A stretch of 55,762 nt of DNA from Caballeronia humi (GTDB lineage: Bacteria; Pseudomonadota; Gammaproteobacteria; Burkholderiales; Burkholderiaceae), in the NCBI RefSeq assembly GCF_001544475.1, contig NZ_FCNW02000039.1, positions 1 to 55,762 on the forward strand. The letters run 5' to 3'. Both the position numbers and the translations under genes were made by a program. Under the pieces are notes generated by a model that ran no database searches, was not told the origin of the DNA, and saw only the letters and a program-made list of their open reading frames with translations. Positions 1-8,000 of the stretch are shown one piece after another; position 1 is the first letter of the stretch, and each line of letters opens with the position of its first letter.

Positions 1-74
1 ACGACGGCTACGTGCTGACGTGCCAGTGCCATCCGGTGAGCGATCGCGTCGTCGTGAGTTACGACGAACGTTGA
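1..74 (+). CDS. paaE: PaaE, phenylacetyl-CoA epoxidase reductase subunit (3' end only)
   Basis: Only the last 23 codons are inside the window, read in the frame that starts at base 3 and ends with TGA at 72-74. The residues include VLTCQCHP and end in VVSYDER. This matches the last cysteine ligand and tail of the plant-type 2Fe-2S ferredoxin domain of PaaE, which passes electrons from NADPH to the PaaABC(D) ring-epoxidising oxygenase of phenylacetyl-CoA degradation. A terminator follows, then a DUF1835 gene and a PaaR-like TetR gene, the order usual in Burkholderia paa clusters. The call rests on a short fragment plus context; another ferredoxin reductase of the same family cannot be fully excluded. 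Confidence 0.72.
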   Translation, partial: DGYVLTCQCHPVSDRVVVSYDER

Positions 75-98
75 GCGGGATATCGGTTGGCTTACACT
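71..98 (+). promoter_or_regulatory. Candidate promoter for the DUF1835-paaR pair
   Basis: TTGAGC (71-76) and TACACT (93-98) are separated by 16 bases, overlapping the paaE stop codon. Initiation about 7 bases downstream would fall inside the left arm of the paa terminator, so the new transcript would lack a complete hairpin. This is inference from spacing only. Confidence 0.35.
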
Positions 99-99
99 C

Positions 100-126
100 A
101 GGGATCGCTTTCTGCGGTCCCTTTTT
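100..126 (+). terminator. Rho-independent terminator of the paa operon
   Basis: The arms AGGGATCG (100-107) and CGGTCCCT (115-122) pair with one G-T wobble around a 7-base loop. TTTT follows at once. It begins 25 bases after the paaE stop and points in the operon's direction. Confidence 0.7.
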
Positions 127-147
127 CGTTCGCCGGCCACTTTCACG

Positions 148-957
148 ATGAGCATCATCCACGTTACGAACGGCGATCACGCCGCCGACACCCTTCGAGA
201 AGCGCTCAAGCTCGCCGAACGCGACGAGCGCGTGATCGCGCTGAAGGACGATCTCGCGGTCGGGACGTTGAAGGGCGTCGACGACGCGCCGGAAACGCGC
301 GCCACGTTCTGGCGGCATGTGCTGACGCGCGAGGGCATCGACTTCGAGGCCGAGTTCGAGCAGCAGGAAGCGCAACTGCAAAGCCTCGTGCGCAGCGACG
401 CGCAGATCGTCGTGTGGCACGGCCAGAGCGCGTCCGATCAGCTCGCGCTGCGGCGGGTCGCCTATCATCTGCGCAACGCGCCGCAGCGTCTGAACGAAGC
501 GAAGCTATCCGAACGCGACCTGCCCATGACCATCGATGCCGACGGCCACGAGCGCCGCCGCGGCCGCGCGGACGGCATCACGGCGGTCGGCATGTTCACC
601 GCACAAGAACTGCTCGCGAAACTGCCGAGCGCCGCGCCGATTTCGGTGTTGCGCATCGGGCGGCTCGCGCTCGAATGGCAGGAAGCGAAGCATATGAACG
701 CCGAAACGCGCGGGTGGCACGAGAACACGTTCGTCTCGGGCAATTTCGCCGACATCGACGAAGCGATCCTCGACGCGCTCACCGCCGACTGGCAAGACGC
801 GCGGCGCATCGCGGGCGCGGTGATGGGCGGCGACTTCGGCTTCCTGGTCAGCGATTCGATCGCACTCTGGCGATGCCGCGAGCTCGCAGCCGCGGGACGG
901 CTTAAACTTCGCGGCGAGCCGGGCAATGTCGCCCAGGCCGAACTCCGGCGCAAATAA
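148..957 (+). CDS. DUF1835 domain-containing protein
   Basis: 269 aa. The N-terminus (IIHVTNGDHAADTL) and the segment IVVWHGQSASDQLALRR around residues 91-107 are typical of DUF1835 proteins, which usually carry a second C-terminal domain (DUF3658) as here. No signal peptide or membrane helix is seen, so the protein is probably cytoplasmic. The biochemical function is not known. It sits between the paaE terminator and a TetR regulator gene 32 bases downstream, so the two are probably co-transcribed. Members of this family often lie next to paa genes in Burkholderia, which suggests but does not prove a link to phenylacetate metabolism. The start is the first ATG after the terminator; no strong ribosome binding site is visible. 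Confidence 0.8.
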   Translation: MSIIHVTNGDHAADTLREALKLAERDERVIALKDDLAVGTLKGVDDAPETRATFWRHVLTREGIDFEAEFEQQEAQLQSLVRSDAQIVVWHGQSASDQLALRRVAYHLRNAPQRLNEAKLSERDLPMTIDADGHERRRGRADGITAVGMFTAQELLAKLPSAAPISVLRIGRLALEWQEAKHMNAETRGWHENTFVSGNFADIDEAILDALTADWQDARRIAGAVMGGDFGFLVSDSIALWRCRELAAAGRLKLRGEPGNVAQAELRRK

Positions 958-989
958 GCGCAACCCTCCAGCAATTCCACTGAAGATAA

Positions 990-1595
990 ATGGCCCGCAC
1001 AAGAGCGCCCGACCACGACACCCAGCGCGAGCAGATTCTCGAACTCGCTGCCGCCAAATTCGCGCAAACGAGCTATCCGAGCACCTCGATGGCCGATCTC
1101 GCCGCCGCGAGCGGCACGTCGAAAGCGCGTCTGTACCACTACTACGCGAGCAAGGAAGCGATCCTCTTCGACCTGCTCGACCGCTACACGAAGCGGCTGA
1201 TGTTGATCATCGCCGAGGTGGAAGGCGCGAGCCAGCGGCGCGGTTTGAGCGAGCGCGAGGCGTTCGCCGAGCTGGTGCGCGCGTTTCTCGCGGAGTACGA
1301 GACGTCGCACAGCCGCCATGTCGCGCTGCTGAACGACGTGAAATACCTTGAAGACGCGCAACGCACGATCGTGCTCGACCGTCAGCGCGACATCGTCGCC
1401 GCGTTCGCCCGACAATTGGCGCGCGCATACCCGGCGCGCGCGACGAAGGAAAACCAGACCGCGCTCACGATGATGGTGTTCGGCATGATCAACTGGACGT
1501 TCACGTGGCTGAAGCCGGGCGGCAAGCTGGGATATCGCGAATTCGCGGAACAAGTCATGGACGTGATCGAGAACGGCCTGAACGGCGACGCATGA
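990..1595 (+). CDS. paaR: TetR/AcrR family transcriptional regulator, PaaR-like
   Basis: 201 aa, the usual TetR length. An N-terminal helix-turn-helix spans about residues 12-60, with the family pattern SMADLAAASGTSKARLYHYY followed by KEAILFDLLDRY. The C-terminal two thirds is an alpha-helical ligand domain. TetR regulators in this position, after paaABCDE and a DUF1835 gene, are annotated PaaR and repress paa genes until phenylacetyl-CoA binds. The repressor role is inferred from position and family. A perfect inverted repeat of 7-bp arms (TCGAATT / AATTCGA, 1615-1631) lies 20 bases after the stop and might be an operator or a weak terminator. Confidence 0.78.
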   Translation: MARTRAPDHDTQREQILELAAAKFAQTSYPSTSMADLAAASGTSKARLYHYYASKEAILFDLLDRYTKRLMLIIAEVEGASQRRGLSEREAFAELVRAFLAEYETSHSRHVALLNDVKYLEDAQRTIVLDRQRDIVAAFARQLARAYPARATKENQTALTMMVFGMINWTFTWLKPGGKLGYREFAEQVMDVIENGLNGDA

Positions 1596-1812
1596 ATTGT
1601 TGCGGTACAGCATGTCGAATTTACAATTCGATGTCATTTGGAGATACCGGCCCCAATTAATTGATATTTCACGACATTTTTTGTACTAAACGTTCTTTTA
1701 GAAGCCGGTCTCAGGGTCTTTTTAAGGGTTTTCCCGTATCCCGATTTCACTATTCGGGTAAAATTCGTTTTGCGATGCAGCACGTCGCATGACGATTCAA
1801 GGAGAACCCATC

Positions 1813-2481
1813 GTGAACATCACTCTTAACCGCTTTGCCGCACCCACCCTCGTAGCCGAGCGCGCGCTGCCTGAGGCAGGTCGAACGCCGGTTCTCGTTC
1901 GCGAGTTGTCATCGGGCGACCGCGAACGTCTCCTCACCCATTTCCTCGCACTTGACGAAGACGATCGCCTGCTGCGTTTTGGCCAGATCGTGCCGGACCA
2001 CGTGATCGACAATTACGTCCGCAATATGGATTTCGCGCGCGACACGGTCTTCGGCGTGTTCGATTACGAACTGCGTCTGGTCGGCGTCGGCCATCTGGCC
2101 TATCTGCCGGCGGAAGGCGACAAGCGCACGGCCGAGTTCGGCGTGTCTGTTTTGGAAAGCGCACGCGGCCAGGGCATCGGCACCAAGCTCTTCGAGCGCG
2201 CCGCCATCCGCAGCCGCAATACGCAGGTTTCGACGCTCTATATGCACTGCCTGTCGCGCAATTCGACGATGATGCACATCGCGAAGAAATCGGGCATGAA
2301 GATCGAGTACGCATACGGCGAGGCCGATGCCTATTTGTCGCTCACGCCGGCCGATCAGAGCAGCCTCATCGCGGAGATGCTCCAGGAGCAGGCCGCCGTA
2401 TTCGATTACACGATCAAGCGCCAGGCGCGTCGCGCGTCGCAGATGTTCCAGGTGTTCATGCCGACAGCGGACGCGGCTTAA
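1813..2481 (+). CDS. GNAT family N-acetyltransferase
   Basis: 222 aa from GTG 1813, chosen because AAGGAG at 1799-1804 sits 8 bases before it; the ATG at 1789 would place that site inside the coding region. Residues about 20-180 form a GNAT fold: RELSSGDRERLLTHF at the N-terminal helix, then GVSVLESARGQGIGTKL, which holds the acetyl-CoA pyrophosphate loop (Q/RxxGxG/A: RGQGIG), then SRNSTMMHIAKKSGM. The substrate is not evident. The C-terminal 40 residues are helical and basic. It stands alone, with about 217 bases of AT-richer leader upstream and a bidirectional terminator downstream. Confidence 0.82.
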   Translation: MNITLNRFAAPTLVAERALPEAGRTPVLVRELSSGDRERLLTHFLALDEDDRLLRFGQIVPDHVIDNYVRNMDFARDTVFGVFDYELRLVGVGHLAYLPAEGDKRTAEFGVSVLESARGQGIGTKLFERAAIRSRNTQVSTLYMHCLSRNSTMMHIAKKSGMKIEYAYGEADAYLSLTPADQSSLIAEMLQEQAAVFDYTIKRQARRASQMFQVFMPTADAA

Positions 2482-2577
2482 GAATCAGCGCGGGGTTGTA
2501 TCGGCCAGAGTTGGCGCTTTAGCGCTTACTCCGGCTCCATGCAACGAAATTGCACTGTGAGTGGGACCGAAACAAGA

Positions 2578-2599
2578 AAGGGCGGCAATGACCGCCCTT
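2578..2599. terminator. Bidirectional terminator between the GNAT and Lrp genes
   Basis: AAGGGCGG (2578-2585) pairs perfectly with CCGCCCTT (2592-2599) around a 6-base loop. It lies between the 3' ends of two convergent genes and can serve both. Confidence 0.65.
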
Positions 2600-2628
2600 C
2601 TGCTTTTGAGCTTCTGCGTGCGATGGCT

Positions 2629-3132
2629 TTATAACAGCGGCAGCGCCGTCGTTTCCTTGATGCGTTCGAGCGAGAAGCTCGTTTTCACGTCGATCACCGA
2701 CGGATGGTGCAGCAAATGATCCTGCACGAAACGCGAAAAGTGCGCCATGTCCTCCACCTGCACGCGCAACAGGTAATCCATATCCCCCGTCATTGCATCG
2801 CAAGCGACGACTTCCGGCCAATCCTGCACCGCCTCGCGGAATAAATCGGCGTGCGTCGCGGGATTCGACGATCGCGGCGCGAACGACGTCCCGCCGCGCT
2901 TTTCCAGCCGCACGTTCACATACGCGAGCAGCCCGAGCCCAAGCTTCTGTGAATCGAGCAACGCGACATAACCGCGAATCACGCCGCTTTCCTCCAGCCG
3001 CCGAATCCGCCGCAAACACGGACTCGGCGACAAATTCACCCGATCCGCGATCTCCTGATTCGACAGCCGGCCATTCTCCTGCAGGATCGCAAGAATCTTG
3101 CGGTCGATCGCATCCAGTTCGATATCAGCCAT
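2629..3132 (-). CDS. Lrp/AsnC family transcriptional regulator beside hppD
   Basis: 167 aa. An N-terminal winged HTH (LDAIDRKILAILQENGRLSN, then EIADRVNLSPSPCLRRIRRL, residues 6-46) is followed by a RAM/AsnC ligand domain (VVACDAMTGDMDYLLRVQV). The start is supported by AAAGGAGGAG just upstream. It is divergent from hppD, with 140 bases between the two start codons, so it is the likely local regulator of hppD and of itself, responding to an aromatic amino acid or its keto acid. That target is inferred from arrangement. Unlike many family members, it has an insertion of about 10 residues in the effector domain (RGGTSFAPRSSN). Confidence 0.85.
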   Translation of the reverse strand: MADIELDAIDRKILAILQENGRLSNQEIADRVNLSPSPCLRRIRRLEESGVIRGYVALLDSQKLGLGLLAYVNVRLEKRGGTSFAPRSSNPATHADLFREAVQDWPEVVACDAMTGDMDYLLRVQVEDMAHFSRFVQDHLLHHPSVIDVKTSFSLERIKETTALPLL

Positions 3133-3167
3133 TTTTTGTCTCCTCCTTTCAAATCCTTGGCAGTAAC

Positions 3168-3175
3168 TTGCGCAA
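3168..3175. promoter_or_regulatory. TTGCGCAA palindrome in the lrp-hppD intergenic region
   Basis: This perfect 8-bp palindrome lies 36 bases from the regulator start and 98 bases from the hppD start. A near-identical context (AA-N-TTGCGCAA-N-CG) recurs at 4767-4774. It may be a binding site of the adjacent Lrp-type regulator, but an 8-mer can also occur by chance. Confidence 0.3.
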
Positions 3176-3272
3176 TCGTAGTCATCGGCGATTTATTTCG
3201 CAAGCATTCGCCGCGCGTGCTTCAGTACACTTCTTTTCAATATTTCCACGCAAAGATTCCAAGGAGACACGC

Positions 3273-4376
3273 ATGACATTCCAGGGCTGGGACAACCCGA
3301 TGGGCACCGACGGTTTCGAGTTCATCGAGTACACGGCACCCGATCCCGTCGCGCTCGGCAAGCTGTTCGAGCAGATGGGCTTCACCGCGATCGCGCGGCA
3401 TCGTCACAAGAAAGTGACGCTGTATCGGCAGGGCGAGATCAATTTCATCATCAACGCCGAGCCGGATTCGTTCGCGCAACGCTTCGCGCGCCAGCACGGG
3501 CCGTCGATTTGCGCGATCGCGTTTCGCGTCGCCGATGCGGGGCAGGCCTACAAGCGCGCGCTCGAACTCGGCGCCTGGGGCTTCGACAACAAGACCGGCC
3601 CGATGGAGCTGAACATCCCGGCGATCAAGGGCATCGGCGATTCGCTGATCTATTTCGTCGATCGCTGGCGCGGCAAGAACGGCGCGCAGCCGGGCAGCAT
3701 CGGCGATATCAGCATCTACGACGTCGATTTCGAACCGATCGCCGGCGCCGAGCCGAATCCGGTCGGCCACGGTCTGACCTATATCGATCACCTGACGCAT
3801 AACGTCCACCGCGGCCGCATGATCGAATGGGCCGAGTTCTACGAGCGCTTGTTCAACTTCCGCGAAGCGCGTTATTTCGATATCGAAGGCAAGGTGACGG
3901 CGGTCAAGTCGAAGGCCATGAGTTCGCCGTGCGGCAAGATCCGTATTCCGATCAACGAGGAAGGCTCGGAGACGGCGGGCCAGATCCAGGAATATCTCGA
4001 CGCGTATCGCGGCGAAGGCATCCAGCACATCGCGCTCGGCACCGACGACATTCACAGCACGGTCGACGGCCTGCGCGACGCGAAGATCGCGCTGCTCGAC
4101 ACCATCGATACCTATTACGAACTGGTGGATCGCCGCGTGCCGAACCACGGCGAATCGGTGGCGGATTTGAAGAAGCGCAAGATCCTGATCGACGGCGTGC
4201 GCGACGAAATCCTGCTGCAGATTTTCACGGAGAACCAGATCGGGCCGATCTTCTTCGAGATCATCCAGCGCAAGGGCAATCAGGGCTTTGGTGAAGGTAA
4301 CTTCAAGGCGCTGTTCGAATCGATCGAACTCGATCAGATGCGGCGCGGCGTGCTGAGAGACACGACGGCGAGCTGA
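3273..4376 (+). CDS. hppD: 4-hydroxyphenylpyruvate dioxygenase
   Basis: 367 aa from ATG 3273, preceded by AAGGAG at 3261-3266; the open frame extends further upstream but without a site or family match. The enzyme turns 4-hydroxyphenylpyruvate into homogentisate in tyrosine degradation using Fe(II) and O2. Two glyoxalase/vicinal-oxygen-chelate domains are present. The iron ligands expected for the family are visible: His173 (YIDHLTHNV), His252 (IQHIALGT) and Glu329 (FFEIIQRKG). The C-terminal GFGEGNFKALFESIE helix that gates the active site is intact. Length matches bacterial HppD. A divergent Lrp-type regulator upstream probably controls it, and a strong terminator follows. Confidence 0.96.
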   Translation: MTFQGWDNPMGTDGFEFIEYTAPDPVALGKLFEQMGFTAIARHRHKKVTLYRQGEINFIINAEPDSFAQRFARQHGPSICAIAFRVADAGQAYKRALELGAWGFDNKTGPMELNIPAIKGIGDSLIYFVDRWRGKNGAQPGSIGDISIYDVDFEPIAGAEPNPVGHGLTYIDHLTHNVHRGRMIEWAEFYERLFNFREARYFDIEGKVTAVKSKAMSSPCGKIRIPINEEGSETAGQIQEYLDAYRGEGIQHIALGTDDIHSTVDGLRDAKIALLDTIDTYYELVDRRVPNHGESVADLKKRKILIDGVRDEILLQIFTENQIGPIFFEIIQRKGNQGFGEGNFKALFESIELDQMRRGVLRDTTAS

Positions 4377-4391
4377 TACCGCGAGGCGAAT

Positions 4392-4427
4392 AAAAAGGCG
4401 AGGATCGAAAACGATCCTCGCCTTTTT
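4392..4427 (+). terminator. Strong rho-independent terminator after hppD
   Basis: A perfect 16-bp stem (4392-4407 with 4412-4427) closes an AAAA loop. The stem begins AAAAAGGCGAGG and its right arm ends in a T run, so it can act in both directions; the leftward small gene at 4480 also ends near it. Confidence 0.85.
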
Positions 4428-4479
4428 TGTTTTTGACGGCCCATGCTCGGGGTAACGGCACCGGACAGGCCGCAGGGAA

Positions 4480-4683
4480 TCAATCGTCCGACTCGTCGTC
4501 GGATTCGGAAGCGGTGCGTCCCGCGTTGCCGCTTTGGGCGGACGGCACGCGCACTTGCGCCACCTGCTTCGCGGACGATGCGGTGATTTGAGACGGATTC
4601 GTGTTGCCGGCGCGAATGGGCGCGTTCATCGCGAAAAACGCGGCCGAAACCATCAGGAAGCTCTGGATGTGGCGCTGTTTCAT
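4480..4683 (-). CDS. Small exported protein with acidic tail
   Basis: 67 aa. The start ATG has AAGGAG a few bases upstream, which makes the gene credible. Residues 1-25 look like a cleavable signal peptide (basic MKQRH start, hydrophobic SFLMVSAAFFAM, possible cleavage after IRA). The mature part is Ser/Thr/Gln-rich and ends in SDDESDD. No known domain is recognised; probably a small periplasmic or secreted protein of unknown role. It is monocistronic and converges on the hppD terminator. Confidence 0.55.
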   Translation of the reverse strand: MKQRHIQSFLMVSAAFFAMNAPIRAGNTNPSQITASSAKQVAQVRVPSAQSGNAGRTASESDDESDD

Positions 4684-5035
4684 TGTTTCTCCTTCTGACT
4701 GCGTGCTGCTTTATGTACTGCTAGTGCTGCTTCGTAAAGCGTGACTCCGAACTACGGTACGCAAAATTGCGCAAGCGGGTGATTAGACAGGAGTCTACCG
4801 TCCGGTTCCCGAAATCGGTCGAATTTACACCTCGTAACATCCGTGCGCAAAGGCACCTGAAAACTTCGTCAAACGGTCATAAACTTAGCTAACGCGAGGA
4901 TTTTTCAGCGGGTTTTTACCACTGCCGGAAAAGTCTGCAAGTCGTCACACTCACAATCCCGGCCGAAGCGTCCACAAGACGCCGAAGTCCGCAGAATGCT
5001 TTGGTGATCCCAAACTGGGTGGAGGAGTACACATA
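4684..5035. other. Intergenic region upstream of the ferredoxin oxidoreductase gene
   Basis: These 352 bases separate two divergent genes and must hold both promoters. The region is AT-richer than the genes beside it. A TTGCGCAA palindrome lies at 4767-4774 in a context shared with the lrp-hppD intergenic region. A ribosome binding site (GGAGGAG) ends a few bases before 5036. I see no further gene or RNA. Confidence 0.5.
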
Positions 5036-8000
5036 ATGAATGCCCCGCTAGACGCAGAACAAAGAGCTTCGCTAGAAGCCGCGCTCAAATCCGTCACGCT
5101 CGACGACAAATACACGCTCGAACGCGGCCGCGCGTACATGAGCGGCATCCAGGCGCTGGTCCGCCTGCCGATGCTGCAACAGGAACGCGACAAGGCCGCC
5201 GGGCTCAATACCGCCGGTTTCATCTCCGGCTATCGCGGTTCCCCCTTGGGCGGTCTCGACCAGTCGTTGTGGAAGGCGAAGAAGCATCTCGCCGCGCACG
5301 GCGTCGTGTTCCAGCCGGGCGTCAATGAAGACCTCGCGGCCACCGCAGTCTGGGGCTCGCAGCAAGTCAACCTGTACCCGAGCGCCAAATACGACGGCGT
5401 TTTCTCGATGTGGTACGGCAAAGGCCCGGGCGTCGATCGCTCCGGCGACGTCTTCAAGCACGGTAATTCCGCAGGCTCGGCCCCGAACGGCGGCGTACTG
5501 GTGCTCGCCGGCGACGATCACGCCGCCAAATCGTCGACGCTCGCTCATCAGTCGGAACACGTCTTCAAGGCGTGCGGCCTGCCGGTGCTGTTTCCTTCGA
5601 ACGTGCAGGAGTATCTCGATTTCGGCCTGCACGGCTGGGCGATGAGCCGCTACTCCGGCCTCTGGGTCGCGATGAAGTGCGTGACCGACGTGGTGGAATC
5701 GTCGGCGTCCGTCGATATCGATCCGCATCGCACGAAAATCGTGATTCCCACCGATTTCGCGATGCCCGACGGCGGTCTCAATATTCGCTGGCCCGATCCG
5801 CCGCTCGTGCAGGAAGCGCGTCTGCTCGACTACAAGTGGTACGCCGCCCTCGCCTACGTGCGCGCGAACAAGCTGGACCGCATCGAAATCGATGCGCCGA
5901 ACGCGCGCTTCGGCATCATGACGGCGGGCAAGGCCTATCTCGACGTGCGTCAGGCGCTCGCGGACCTCGGTCTCGATGACGAAACCTGCGCCCGCATCGG
6001 CATTCGGTTGTACAAGGTCGGCTGCGTGTGGCCGCTCGAAGCGCAGGGCGCGCATGCGTTCGCGCACGGGCTGGAGGAGATTCTGGTCGTCGAGGAAAAG
6101 CGCCAGATTCTCGAATACGCGATCAAGGAAGAGTTGTACAACTGGCCGGATGCGCAGCGTCCGCGCGTGTACGGCAAGTTCGACGAAAAGGACGGCGCGG
6201 GCGGCGAATGGTCGGTGCCGATGGGCAACTGGCTGCTGCCGGCGCATTACGAATTGTCTCCAGCGATCATCGCGAAGGCGATCGCGACGCGGCTCGACAA
6301 GCTCGACCTGCCCGACGAGGTGCGCGCGCGCATCGCGACGCGCATCGCCGTGATCGAGGCGAAGGAACGCGCGCTGGCGAAGCCGCGCGTCGAAGCCGAG
6401 CGCAAGCCTTGGTTCTGCTCGGGCTGTCCGCACAACACGTCGACGAACGTGCCGGAAGGCTCGCGCGCGATGGCCGGCATCGGCTGCCACTACATGACAG
6501 TGTGGATGGACCGCAGCACGAGCACATTCAGCCAGATGGGCGGCGAAGGCGTCGCGTGGATCGGCCAGGCGCCGTTCACGAACGACAAGCACGTGTTCGC
6601 CAATCTCGGCGACGGCACGTACTTCCATTCTGGCCTGCTCGCGATCCGCGCGGCGATCGCGTCGAAGACGAACATCACTTACAAGATTCTCTACAACGAT
6701 GCCGTCGCGATGACGGGCGGGCAGCCCGTCGACGGCGTGTTGACCGTGCCGCAGATCACGCATCAACTCGCCGCCGAAGGCGCGTCGAAGATCGTGATCG
6801 TCACCGACGATCCGGAGAAGTACTCGGCGAACGTCGGGCTGGCACCGGGCATCGACGTGCATCATCGCGACAAGCTCGACGATGTTCAACGCGAGCTACG
6901 CGAGATTGCCGGCACGTCGATCCTGATCTACGACCAGACTTGCGCGACCGAGAAGCGCCGTCGCAGGAAGCGCGGCGCGTATCCCGATCCGGCGAAACGC
7001 GTGGTGATCAACGAGGCAGTCTGCGAAGGCTGCGGCGATTGCTCGGTGAAGTCGAATTGCCTCTCGGTCGAGCCGCTCGATACCGAGTACGGCACGAAGC
7101 GCCAGATCAACCAGTCGACGTGCAACAAGGATTATTCGTGCCTGAACGGCTTCTGCCCGAGCTTCGTCACGGTCGAAGGCGGACAGTTGAAGAAGCCGAA
7201 GGCATCGAGCGTCGCGGGCGACGCGATGCCCGCCGTGCCGGAACCCGATCTGCCTGAAATCGCGCGGCCTTACGGCGTGCTCGTGACGGGCGTCGGCGGG
7301 ACGGGCGTCGTGACGATCGGCGCGCTGCTCGGCATGGCGTCGCACCTGGAGCAAAAGGGCGTGACCGTGCTCGACGTCACTGGCCTGGCGCAGAAAGGCG
7401 GCGCCGTGATGAGCCACGTGCAGATCGCGAACAAGCCGGGCGACATCCACGCCACGCGCATCGCGATGGGCGAGGCCGATCTCGTGATCGGCTGCGATGC
7501 AATCGTGACGGCAAGCGACGAATGCGGCTCGCGGATGCAGCCGAACCATACGCGCGTCGTCGTGAACAGCGCGCAGACGCCAACCGCCGAGTTCATCAAG
7601 AACCCGAACTGGCGCTTCCCCGGCGCGAGCGCCGAGGCGGATATCCGCGCGGCGGCGGGCGAGCACGTCGCGATGGTCGATGCGAACCAGTTCTCCGTCG
7701 CGCTGCTCGGCGACGCGATCTACACGAATCCGTTCGTGCTCGGCTACGCGTGGCAGCGCGGCTGGGTGCCGCTGCGTCACGAATCGCTCGTGCGCGCGAT
7801 CGAATTGAATGCGGTGCAGGTCGAGAAGAATCTCGCGGCGTTCGAATGGGGCCGTCGCGCGGCGCATGACGTCGAGGCCGTACGCCGTATCGTAAATTCG
7901 CAAGGCAGCGGCGCGGCGCAGGGCGGCACGAGCAAGATCATCGCGCTGCATACGCCGAAGGCACTCGACAAGCTGATCGAAAAGCGCCTCGCCTATCTCG

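Noticed and set aside
2793..3272. N-terminal extension of HppD by 160 residues
   Set aside because: It is antisense to the Lrp gene, lacks family similarity, and a good ribosome site precedes ATG 3273.
5072..6889. A 605-codon minus-strand frame opposite the ferredoxin oxidoreductase
   Set aside because: Antisense shadow of a well-supported gene; long spurious frames are expected at this GC content.
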